The notes under the pieces: generated by a model
What the model was told of the DNA's origin: nothing
Databases searched by the model: none
What the model saw: only the letters and a program-made list of their open reading frames with translations
Source of the DNA: Litoreibacter sp.
GTDB taxonomy: Bacteria; Pseudomonadota; Alphaproteobacteria; Rhodobacterales; Rhodobacteraceae
DNA: 6,167 bases
NCBI GenBank assembly: GCA_013042765.1
Contig: JABDPP010000006.1
Span: 1 to 6,167 of the forward strand
Direction: 5' to 3'
Shown: positions 1 through 5,581 of the stretch, piece by piece
How the letters are laid out: every line of letters begins with the position of its first letter
Numbering within the stretch: position 1 is the first letter of the stretch
Made by a program: the position numbers and the translations under genes

Positions 1-116
1 CACGTAGAAGTGCCGATAGCCGCTAGCCTTTCGATCCCCGGCTGACCTGCGGAAACCAAACATCGGGTCGCTGTGGGCAGCCCAAACTGCCGAGCCCCGC
101 TACCTATTGCTTGAGC

Positions 117-1214
117 TCACGTGTTGAACAGGAAGTGAAGCACGTCGCCGTCCTTGACGGTGTAGCCCTTGCCTTCCGCGCGCATCTTTCCCGCCTCCTT
201 GGCCGGCTGTTCGCCGCCCAGTTCGATATAATCGTCATAGGCGATGGTCTCGGCGCGGATGAAGCCCTTCTCGAAATCGCCGTGAATGACGCCGGCGGCC
301 TGCGGCGCCTGCGTGCCCTCCCGGATCGTCCAGGCCCGCGCTTCCTTGGGGCCGACGGTAAAATAGGTCTCGAGATGCAAGAGCTCGTAGCCCGCGCGGA
401 TCAGCCGGTCCAGACCGGCCTCCTCCAGCCCCATCTCCTCAAGGAACATCGCCGCCTCGTCCTCATCGAGCTGGCTTATCTCCTCTTCGATCTGGGCGGA
501 GATCACGACGCTCGCCGCCCCCTGCTCGGCCGCCATCGCCGCGACTTTCTCTGAAAACGCGTTGCCCGTCGCGGCAGAGGCCTCGTCGACATTGCACACG
601 TAAAGGATCGGCTTGGTCGTCAGAAGCTGCAGCATCTTCCACGCCTTCACATCTTCCGCGTCGACCTCGACCGTGCGGGCCGGACGGCCGTCTTCGAGGA
701 CCGCCATCGCGGCGCGCAGAAGACGCTCCTGCTGAACCGCTTCCTTGTCGCCGCCACGCACCTTGCGCACGATGTTCTGAAGCCGCTTCTCGATCGATTC
801 CATATCGGCCAGCATCAGCTCCGTCTCGATCGTCTCGGCATCCTCGACCGGATCCACGCGCCCGTCCACATGGGTCACGTCGCCATCCTCAAAACAGCGC
901 AGCACATGGGCAATCGCGTCGGTTTCGCGAATGTTGGCCAGAAACTGGTTGCCCAGCCCCTCCCCTTTCGAAGCCCCCTTAACGAGGCCCGCGATATCCA
1001 CGAACGTCATGCGCGCCGGGATGATCTGCTTGGACTTCGCGATAGCCGCCAGCTTGTCGAGCCGCGCATCGGGCACCGCCACCTCGCCCACATTCGGCTC
1101 GATCGTGCAGAACGGGAAGTTCGCCGCCTGCGCCGCCGCCGTGCGGGTCAAGGCGTTGAAGAGGGTCGATTTGCCCACGTTCGGCAAGCCCACAATACCC
1201 ATTTTGAAACCCAT
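117..1214 (-). CDS. ychF: Redox-regulated ATPase YchF (Obg-family P-loop NTPase)
   Basis: Complete 365-residue protein, close to the roughly 363 residues of E. coli YchF, to which it aligns almost end to end. YchF is a cytosolic Obg/TRAFAC-class NTPase that binds ribosomes, prefers ATP to GTP, and has been linked to translation and oxidative-stress control. Visible motifs: Walker A GLPNVGKS (residues 9-16), the signature CTIEPN (36-41), the G3 motif DIAG (73-76) followed by [15 protein letters not shown], and NVDE (208-211), which is the NxxE form of G4 that explains the loss of guanine specificity in this family. A helical coiled-coil insert follows G3 (about 125-200), and a C-terminal TGS domain spans about 282-365, ending [12 protein letters not shown]. 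The start at 1214 fits the family N-terminus MGFK and has AAGGA seven nucleotides upstream (complement 1222-1226). It is divergent from trpA. Function is certain at family level; the cellular role is known only from homologues. Confidence 0.97.
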   Translation of the reverse strand: MGFKMGIVGLPNVGKSTLFNALTRTAAAQAANFPFCTIEPNVGEVAVPDARLDKLAAIAKSKQIIPARMTFVDIAGLVKGASKGEGLGNQFLANIRETDAIAHVLRCFEDGDVTHVDGRVDPVEDAETIETELMLADMESIEKRLQNIVRKVRGGDKEAVQQERLLRAAMAVLEDGRPARTVEVDAEDVKAWKMLQLLTTKPILYVCNVDEASAATGNAFSEKVAAMAAEQGAASVVISAQIEEEISQLDEDEAAMFLEEMGLEEAGLDRLIRAGYELLHLETYFTVGPKEARAWTIREGTQAPQAAGVIHGDFEKGFIRAETIAYDDYIELGGEQPAKEAGKMRAEGKGYTVKDGDVLHFLFNT

Positions 1215-1221
1215 GATCGCA

Positions 1222-1275
1222 TCCTTTGTGCTCAGATTTGAAGCGCATGTAGGGGGTCGGGCGATATGGCGTCAA
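1222..1275 (-). promoter_or_regulatory. Candidate ychF promoter and ribosome-binding site
   Basis: Read on the minus strand, TTGACG (complement of 1270-1275) matches five of six bases of a sigma-70-type -35 box. It is followed 18 nt later by TACATG (complement of 1246-1251), a weak -10 with three of six matches. Transcription would start near 1239, leaving a leader of about 25 nt that contains the Shine-Dalgarno AAGGA (complement of 1222-1226). The -35 is convincing and the -10 is not, so this is an inference from position and partial consensus. Confidence 0.35.
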
Positions 1276-1297
1276 GCGGGGCATTGCTTTTCCCCTC

Positions 1298-1314
1298 CGG
1301 TTTGGTGCAAACCG
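1298..1314. repeat. Perfect 17-bp inverted repeat upstream of trpA
   Basis: CGGTTTG (1298-1304) and CAAACCG (1308-1314) are exact reverse complements separated by GTG. The site lies in the ychF-trpA spacer, 27 nt before the trpA Shine-Dalgarno. No T-run follows on either strand, so it is not an intrinsic terminator. It could be a dimeric-repressor operator or a short RNA hairpin in the trpA leader. I do not recognise it as a known binding site. Confidence 0.5.
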
Positions 1315-1316
1315 CG

Positions 1317-1336
1317 TCAGACAGATTCAGACAGAT
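1317..1336. repeat. Tandem 10-bp direct repeat in the trpA leader
   Basis: TCAGACAGAT occurs twice with no gap (1317-1326 and 1327-1336), ending four bases before the GGAGGG Shine-Dalgarno of trpA. The period is about one helical turn, which would put both copies on the same face of the DNA. The repeat is read directly from the sequence; any function is unknown, and a replication-slippage duplication is the simplest explanation. Confidence 0.6.
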
Positions 1337-1354
1337 CGCCGGAGGGCATGGCCA

Positions 1355-2146
1355 ATGACCAGGATCGACGACACATTCGCGCGGCTCAAAGCCGAGGGCA
1401 AGAAAGCCTTCGTGACCTACACAATGGCGGGCGATCCGTCCTACGAGAAATCCTTCGAGGTCCTCAAGGGCCTGCCGGCCGCCGGTGTCGACATCATCGA
1501 GCTGGGCCTGCCCTTCACCGATCCGATGGCCGATGGCCCGACGATCCAGCTCGCCGGTCAGCGCGCGCTCGACGCCGGCCAGACGCTGGAGAAGACCCTG
1601 CAGATGGTGCGCGAGTTCCGCGCCCTCGATGACACCACCCCGATCGTGATGATGGGCTACTACAACCCGATCTATTCGCGCGGCGTCGACCGGTTCCTCG
1701 AAGACGCCAAGGAGGTCGGGATCGACGGGCTGATCATCGTCGACCTGCCGCCCGAAGAAGATGCCGAACTGTGCATCCCCGCGCAGGCCGCGGGCCTCAA
1801 CTTCATCCGGCTTGCCACGCCCACCACGGACGCCAAGCGCCTGCCGACGGTGCTGCAGAACACCTCAGGCTTTCTCTACTATGTCTCGATCACAGGCATC
1901 ACCGGCGCGGCCGAAGCCAGTGCCGCCGATGTCGCCCCCGAAGTGGCCCGGATCAAGGCCGATACCGACCTGCCGATCATCGTGGGCTTTGGCGTGAAGA
2001 CCCCCGAAGCCGCCCAAGACATTGCCGGCGTGGCAGACGGCACGGTTGTGGGCTCCGCCATCGTCAACAAGATCGCCGAGGGCCATTCCACCGAGGACGT
2101 GCTGAGCTTCGTTCAGTCGCTGGCAGAGGGCGCGCACCGCGCCTGA
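1355..2146 (+). CDS. trpA: Tryptophan synthase alpha subunit
   Basis: Complete 263-residue TIM-barrel protein, normal for TrpA (about 260-270). In the cytosolic alpha2-beta2 complex it splits indole-3-glycerol phosphate into glyceraldehyde 3-phosphate and indole, and the indole is channelled to TrpB, the last step of tryptophan synthesis. The two catalytic acids sit at the classical positions, Glu49 in [11 protein letters not shown] and Asp60 in MADGPTIQ. Also visible are the loop MGYYNPI (100-106), DLPPEE (130-135), the flexible loop with [10 protein letters not shown] (176-185), and the phosphate-binding segments IVGFGVK (209-215) and GSAIVNKI (233-240). The start at 1355 has GGAGGG (1341-1346) eight nucleotides upstream; an ATG at 1348 is out of frame and too close to that site. 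Neither trpB nor trpF lies in the window, so trpA appears separate from its partner gene here. No attenuator with Trp codons is seen in the leader. Confidence 0.98.
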   Translation: MTRIDDTFARLKAEGKKAFVTYTMAGDPSYEKSFEVLKGLPAAGVDIIELGLPFTDPMADGPTIQLAGQRALDAGQTLEKTLQMVREFRALDDTTPIVMMGYYNPIYSRGVDRFLEDAKEVGIDGLIIVDLPPEEDAELCIPAQAAGLNFIRLATPTTDAKRLPTVLQNTSGFLYYVSITGITGAAEASAADVAPEVARIKADTDLPIIVGFGVKTPEAAQDIAGVADGTVVGSAIVNKIAEGHSTEDVLSFVQSLAEGAHRA

Positions 2147-2199
2147 TCAACCGCTCGGGGCCTGCCTGTCGCAGGCGCGGCCCATCCCACAATGCCGCA

Positions 2200-2227
2200 T
2201 TGCCAAAATTCAGAGCATTGGTAAGAT
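2200..2227 (+). promoter_or_regulatory. Candidate lldD promoter
   Basis: TTGCCA (2200-2205, five of six matches to the -35 consensus) is followed after 16 nt by TAAGAT (2222-2227, four of six matches to the -10 consensus). Transcription would begin near 2234, giving a leader of about 50 nt before the lldD start. The -10 lies inside the palindrome at 2217-2239. The -35 overlaps TTGCCAA, which differs by one base from the palindrome half-site TTACCAA. Consensus matching in a G+C-rich genome is weak evidence, but this short A+T-richer patch is the best promoter candidate in the window. Confidence 0.45.
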
Positions 2228-2239
2228 CACTTTACCAAT
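2217..2239. promoter_or_regulatory. Probable GntR/FadR-type operator upstream of lldD
   Basis: A perfect inverted repeat has 8-bp arms ATTGGTAA (2217-2224) and TTACCAAT (2232-2239) around the 7-nt spacer GATCACT. The TTGGT/ACCAA arms resemble sites of FadR-subfamily GntR regulators such as LldR and PdhR, whose consensus is of the TTGGTnnnACCAA kind. LldR controls lactate-oxidation genes in other bacteria. Here TTGGT and ACCAA are 11 nt apart rather than 3, so the match to that consensus is not exact. The site covers the candidate -10 box, as expected for a repressor. The palindrome is seen directly; the regulator assignment is inferred, and no regulator gene is in the window. Confidence 0.55.
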
Positions 2240-2286
2240 ACCGCCGAAGTGCGCCGCCGACCAAAGCTGCCTGAAGGAGCCACCCC

Positions 2287-3453
2287 ATGCCCGTCATTAC
2301 CGAGATCGAGGATCTCAAGCGCATCTACAAGCGCCGCGCCCCGAAGATGTTCTACGATTACGTGGAAACCGGCAGCTGGACCGAACAGACCTTCCGCGAC
2401 AACTCCGATGATTTCGACCAGATCCGGCTTCGCCAGCGCATCGCGCGGGACATGACCGGCCGCAGCACCAAGGGCACGATGATCGGGCAGGACGTGGCCA
2501 TGCCCGTAGCACTTGCACCAGTGGGCATGACCGGCATGCAACATGCCGATGGCGAGATCCTCGCGGCCAAGGCGGCAGAGAAATTCGGCATCCCCTACAC
2601 CCTCTCAACGATGTCGATCTGCTCGATCGAGGATGTCGCCTCCAACACCAGCGCACCGTTCTGGTTTCAGGTCTACACGCTGAAGGATGATGACTTCATG
2701 CAGCGCCTGATCGACCGGGCCAAGGCAGCGAACTGCTCCGCGCTTGTCATTACCGTCGACCTGCAATTGCTGGGCCAGCGCCACAAGGATCTCAAGAACG
2801 GCCTCTCCGCCCCGCCCAAGCTGACCGTCACATCCATGGCCAACCTCGCCACCAAGATCAACTGGGGCCTGGGCATGCTCAGCACGCACCGCCGCTTCTT
2901 CGGAAATATCGTGGGCCATGCGAAAGGCGTCTCCGATCCGTCCTCCCTGACGTCGTGGATCGGCGAGGCGTTCGATCAGGCGCTCGACTGGGACCGGATC
3001 GCGCAGCTGGTCAAGATGTGGGACGGCAAGGTGATCCTGAAGGGCATCCTCGATGCCGAGGACGCCAAGAAGGCGCTCAATGTCGGCGCCGATGCGATCA
3101 TCGTCTCCAACCACGGCGGACGCCAGCTCGACGGGGCGCTCAGCTCGATCCGCATGCTGCCGGAGATCCTCGACGCGGTCGGCGACAAGATCGAGGTGCA
3201 TATCGACAGCGGCATCCGCTCCGGTCAGGACGTGCTGAAAGCCCTCGCCATGGGCGCGCACGGCACCCATATCGGGCGCGCCTATATTTACGGGCTCGGC
3301 GCGATGGGCCAGAAGGGTGTCGAGGAAGCGCTGCGCGTCATCCACAGCGAGCTGGATACGACCATGGGCCTGTGCGGTGAGAACAACGTGGCCAATCTCG
3401 GACGCCACAACCTGCTGATCCCCGAAGGCTTTTCCGGCCGCTGGGAAGCGTAA
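2287..3453 (+). CDS. lldD: FMN-dependent L-lactate / 2-hydroxyacid dehydrogenase
   Basis: Complete 388-residue member of the FMN-dependent alpha-hydroxyacid dehydrogenase family (E. coli LldD has 396). The family oxidises L-2-hydroxyacids such as lactate to 2-oxoacids, and LldD-type enzymes pass electrons to the respiratory chain at the inner face of the membrane. Active-site residues by family alignment: Tyr25, PVALAPVG (73-80), Gln128 and Tyr130 in WFQVY, Thr156 and Arg165 in the TVD-LGQR segment, Lys252 in ILKGIL, the catalytic base His276 and Arg279 in SNHGGRQLDG (274-283), DSGIRSG (307-313) and GRAYIYGLG (330-338). Residues about 170-225 form the variable loop that in relatives mediates membrane association. 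There is no signal peptide. AAGGAG (2274-2279) lies seven nucleotides before the start. L-lactate is the best guess; glycolate, mandelate or another hydroxyacid cannot be excluded. It follows trpA after 140 nt with its own candidate promoter and converges with the transporter gene downstream. Confidence 0.88.
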   Translation: MPVITEIEDLKRIYKRRAPKMFYDYVETGSWTEQTFRDNSDDFDQIRLRQRIARDMTGRSTKGTMIGQDVAMPVALAPVGMTGMQHADGEILAAKAAEKFGIPYTLSTMSICSIEDVASNTSAPFWFQVYTLKDDDFMQRLIDRAKAANCSALVITVDLQLLGQRHKDLKNGLSAPPKLTVTSMANLATKINWGLGMLSTHRRFFGNIVGHAKGVSDPSSLTSWIGEAFDQALDWDRIAQLVKMWDGKVILKGILDAEDAKKALNVGADAIIVSNHGGRQLDGALSSIRMLPEILDAVGDKIEVHIDSGIRSGQDVLKALAMGAHGTHIGRAYIYGLGAMGQKGVEEALRVIHSELDTTMGLCGENNVANLGRHNLLIPEGFSGRWEA

Positions 3454-3454
3454 G

Positions 3455-4591
3455 CTAGCGCCCCTGCCTGCGCAAAAGCGCCAGCAGGGGCAATAGCATC
3501 AACACCAGAAACGCGATTGAGGCAAAGGCCACGCGCAGCCCGGCCACCTGCGAGATCAGCCCCATGCTGGCCGGTGCCAGGAAAAAACCCGTGAACCCGA
3601 TCACGGCGGCGCGCGAGATGGCCTTCAGCCGGACCTCTTCGGGCACCATCCGCCCGACCAGCGCCAACCCCAGCGGTCCGATCACCGACACGCCCAGCCC
3701 GACGGTGCCAAACCCCAGATAGGCCATCAGCGGGTTCACGGCGGTCGCCGCGATCAGCGCCCCCGCAGCCGCCAGCAGTGTCGCCCAGAAGATCACCGAG
3801 AGGTCATTGAACCGTTCGGCCAGCTGCTGGCCCGAGAACCGTCCCACCGCCATGGCGAGGCCCAGCATCGCGGGTCCCAGCGCGCCTTCGGCCGCCCGCC
3901 CACCCAGCGTGCGCTCCACGTGCAGCGCCGACCAGCTTTCCACCGCCGCCTCCGCCATGAAAGCCAGAAGCACCACGCCACCACAAAGCGCGACGATCCC
4001 GTAAGGAAACCGCGCCCCTCTGCCCTCGCTGGCCGGCGATACGCTGACCTCCATCCGCATGCGTGTGCTCAAAAACAGCGCGACCAGCCCGAAACCGGCA
4101 AAAATCGTGACCGGGGCGAAGCCCGCCTCCCGTGCAAAACCCGTGACCAGCGCGCCGATCATGTAGGCGGCCGAGAACATCCCGTGGTTCGCGTTCATCA
4201 AAGGCCGCCCGTGCCGCGCCTCCAGTTCGGAAACCCGCGCATTCATCACCACATCCGTCAGCCCTGAGCCGAGCCCGACGGCGACCATCGCCACGAAGAA
4301 GGCGGAAGGTGTCTGCGCCAGCGCCGGTGTCAGGAAGGCCAGCGCCAGCAGGCAGCCGGCCACCGGCATCGACAGCGCCCCGAGGCGTCGGTCAAAGGTG
4401 GGGGCCACGAACATGGTCGTGATAAGCCCCAGCGATGTGCCCAGAAGCAGCAATCCGTAAGTGGCGTCATCCGCCCCGATCTGCGCCTTGAGCACGGGCG
4501 CCAGCGCCGCGAAACTGCCCCAGAACAGGCCCAGCGTCATGAAGGCGGGGACCGGTGCGTGGGAAATCCTGAGAGCGCTTCTGACAGACAT
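3455..4591 (-). CDS. MFS transporter, YbjJ-like, substrate unknown
   Basis: Hydrophobic protein of 378 residues from the chosen start, with about twelve predicted membrane segments in two six-helix halves, typical of the major facilitator superfamily in the inner membrane. First helix about 15-33; the loop after helix 2 carries FDRRLG (66-71), a degenerate form of the MFS motif A; a cytoplasmic central loop about 177-195 ([19 protein letters not shown]) joins the halves. The segment [31 protein letters not shown], quoted here in parts as [16 protein letters not shown] (113-128) and [15 protein letters not shown] (129-143), and [12 protein letters not shown] (213-224) recall the YbjJ-type group. 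The start ATG at 4591 is preferred because a GAGGG lies just upstream; a TTG at 4642 would add 17 poorly hydrophobic residues with its G-run only about three bases away. The substrate cannot be read from sequence. The gene is divergent from rplY and ends one base from lldD. Confidence 0.85.
   Translation of the reverse strand: MSVRSALRISHAPVPAFMTLGLFWGSFAALAPVLKAQIGADDATYGLLLLGTSLGLITTMFVAPTFDRRLGALSMPVAGCLLALAFLTPALAQTPSAFFVAMVAVGLGSGLTDVVMNARVSELEARHGRPLMNANHGMFSAAYMIGALVTGFAREAGFAPVTIFAGFGLVALFLSTRMRMEVSVSPASEGRGARFPYGIVALCGGVVLLAFMAEAAVESWSALHVERTLGGRAAEGALGPAMLGLAMAVGRFSGQQLAERFNDLSVIFWATLLAAAGALIAATAVNPLMAYLGFGTVGLGVSVIGPLGLALVGRMVPEEVRLKAISRAAVIGFTGFFLAPASMGLISQVAGLRVAFASIAFLVLMLLPLLALLRRQGR
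3460..3491. other. Hairpin at the lldD / MFS convergent junction
   Basis: GCCCCTGC (3460-3467) pairs perfectly with GCAGGGGC (3484-3491). Inside, a 2x2 internal loop leads to GCGC (3470-3473) paired with GCGC (3478-3481) around an AAAA tetraloop. The structure lies within the last codons of the transporter gene and starts seven bases after the lldD stop. There is no T-run on either strand, so it is not a standard intrinsic terminator, but it could slow polymerase or protect 3' ends from both directions. Confidence 0.45.
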
Positions 4592-4648
4592 GGATCCCTC
4601 GATACGCAGGCCCGCGCGGCCAAACAATCCCGAAACCAACAAAACCCC

Positions 4649-4677
4649 TTTTCAATCCCCCCAACCTGCCCTATACG
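4649..4677 (+). promoter_or_regulatory. Weak candidate rplY promoter
   Basis: TTTTCA (4649-4654) and TATACG (4672-4677) each match four of six consensus bases and are 17 nt apart, giving a leader of about 55 nt before rplY. The -10 sits in CCCTATACG, in the only A+T-containing stretch well placed in the 148-nt divergent spacer. I found no equally good candidate facing the transporter gene. Confidence 0.3.
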
Positions 4678-4739
4678 CACGGCTTCATGCGGCCCGACAC
4701 CCTTGGAGGCAGCCGCGATTTACAATTTGGAGAAATGCA

Positions 4740-5405
4740 ATGGCTGGTGAGATTCCTGATCTTGTCGCCGAGGCACGGACGGGGACAGGCAAGGGGGCCG
4801 CTCGTTCAGCACGCCGTGAAGGCAAAGTGCCCGGTATCGTTTATGGTGGTGGTGAAGACCCGCTGCCGATCAATATCCCCTACAACAGGTTGTTCAAGAA
4901 GCTGAAAGAGGGCCGGTTCCTCTCCACGCTGTTCAACATGAAAGTCGAAGGTCAGGATGATGTCCGCGTGATCTGCCGTAATGTGCAGCGTGACGTGGTC
5001 AAGGACCTGCCGACCCACGTGGATTTCATGCGCCTGCACCGCTCCACGAAGATCAACCTGTTCATTCCGGTTGAGTTCGTTGGCGAAGACGAGGCACCCG
5101 GCCTGAAAAAGGGCGGCGTTCTGACCGTTGTCCGCCCCGAGGTGGAACTGGTCGTCACCGCCGGTGATATCCCCGAGAGCATCACCATTGATGTCTCCGA
5201 GATGGAAGTTGGCGACACTGCGACCATCGCTATGGTTAACCTGCCCAAAGGTGCGAAGCCCACGATCGACCGTGACTTCGTGATTGCCAACATGCAGGCA
5301 CCGTCCAGCCTGAAATCCTCTGGATCCGACGAGGAGGAAGGCGAAGAGGTCGCAGCCGACGAGGTTCCGACCGCAGGCGACGAGGCAGAGGCGTCCGAAG
5401 AGTAA
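4740..5405 (+). CDS. rplY: Ribosomal protein L25, long form (Ctc / general stress protein type)
   Basis: Complete 221-residue protein. L25 binds 5S rRNA in the central protuberance of the 50S subunit. The long form has the N-terminal L25 beta-barrel (about 5-96) and a C-terminal TL5/Ctc beta domain (about 100-190), unlike the single-domain E. coli L25 of about 94 residues. Family features seen: the basic N-terminus with [20 protein letters not shown] (17-36), PTHVDFMRL (91-99), and the Ctc-domain segment beginning [12 protein letters not shown] (105-116). The last 25-30 residues are a Glu/Asp-rich tail, common in alphaproteobacterial versions and likely disordered. The start at 4740 is set by GGAG (4729-4732) seven nucleotides upstream and by the conserved N-terminus; the frame stays open further upstream but that stretch overlaps the divergent gene and is not L25-like. 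A strong terminator follows. pth, often next to this gene in alphaproteobacteria, is absent downstream. Confidence 0.96.
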   Translation: MAGEIPDLVAEARTGTGKGAARSARREGKVPGIVYGGGEDPLPINIPYNRLFKKLKEGRFLSTLFNMKVEGQDDVRVICRNVQRDVVKDLPTHVDFMRLHRSTKINLFIPVEFVGEDEAPGLKKGGVLTVVRPEVELVVTAGDIPESITIDVSEMEVGDTATIAMVNLPKGAKPTIDRDFVIANMQAPSSLKSSGSDEEEGEEVAADEVPTAGDEAEASEE

Positions 5406-5432
5406 TCTCTTCACCTCTGGAAAGATCGAAAT

Positions 5433-5464
5433 CGCGGCGCAGCCTTCCTGCGCCGCGTTTTTTT
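5433..5464 (+). terminator. Rho-independent terminator of rplY
   Basis: A perfect 10-bp G+C-rich stem, CGCGGCGCAG (5433-5442) with CTGCGCCGCG (5448-5457), closes a 5-nt loop CCTTC and is followed directly by seven T residues (5458-5464). It begins 27 nt after the rplY stop codon and separates rplY from tdh. Confidence 0.93.
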
Positions 5465-5519
5465 GTCTGCGCTCCAAGCACGGCAGCCGCATCAATCCAT
5501 CCCTCCCATGTCGTTTCTG

Positions 5520-5551
5520 AGCTATGCGCGCCCCGAAAAAGGCGCTTAGCT
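5520..5551. repeat. Imperfect inverted repeat in the tdh leader
   Basis: AGCTATGCGC (5520-5529) and GCGCTTAGCT (5542-5551) are reverse complements except for one T-T mismatch, separated by 12 nt. An alternative fold pairs AGCTA/TAGCT and GCGCC/GGCGC around an A-rich loop. It ends 19 nt before the tdh Shine-Dalgarno. It could be an operator or a leader hairpin. No T-run follows, so it is not a terminator. I do not recognise it as a known site. Confidence 0.4.
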
Positions 5552-5581
5552 GGACAAGCAGCGCGAAAACGGAGCCCTGTC

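Noticed and set aside
1..116. Possible tRNA remnant (TTTCGATCC) or start of a minus-strand gene at 63 (MFGFRRSAGDRK...)
   Set aside because: No acceptor or T-stem pairing fits around the TTCGA motif. The 21-codon edge frame lacks a Shine-Dalgarno and any recognisable sequence, so it cannot be judged without the flanking DNA.
931..1632. Plus-strand open frame running from antisense ychF into trpA
   Set aside because: It overlaps two convincing genes and has no recognisable motif. Its internal ATG at 1348 is only one base from the trpA Shine-Dalgarno.
2160..2176. GCCTGC / GCAGGC hairpin after trpA as a terminator
   Set aside because: The stem is only 6 bp and is followed by GCGGCCC with no T-run. 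It may mark a 3' end but is not an intrinsic terminator.
2605..3408. 267-codon open frame antisense to lldD
   Set aside because: It mirrors the codon structure of lldD, whose active-site motifs are all present on the plus strand. The antisense product has no recognisable domain.
4592..4642. TTG start giving the MFS protein 17 more residues
   Set aside because: Rare start codon with its G-run too close. ATG 4591 gives a normal MFS N-terminus and better spacing to GAGGG.
4461..4739. Upstream in-frame extension of rplY
   Set aside because: The extra residues overlap the divergent transporter gene and do not resemble L25. The start at 4740 has a well-spaced GGAG and the family N-terminus.
4806..5495. 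229-codon open frame antisense to rplY
   Set aside because: Opposite a full-length L25 gene with its own ribosome-binding site; no domain recognised in the antisense product.
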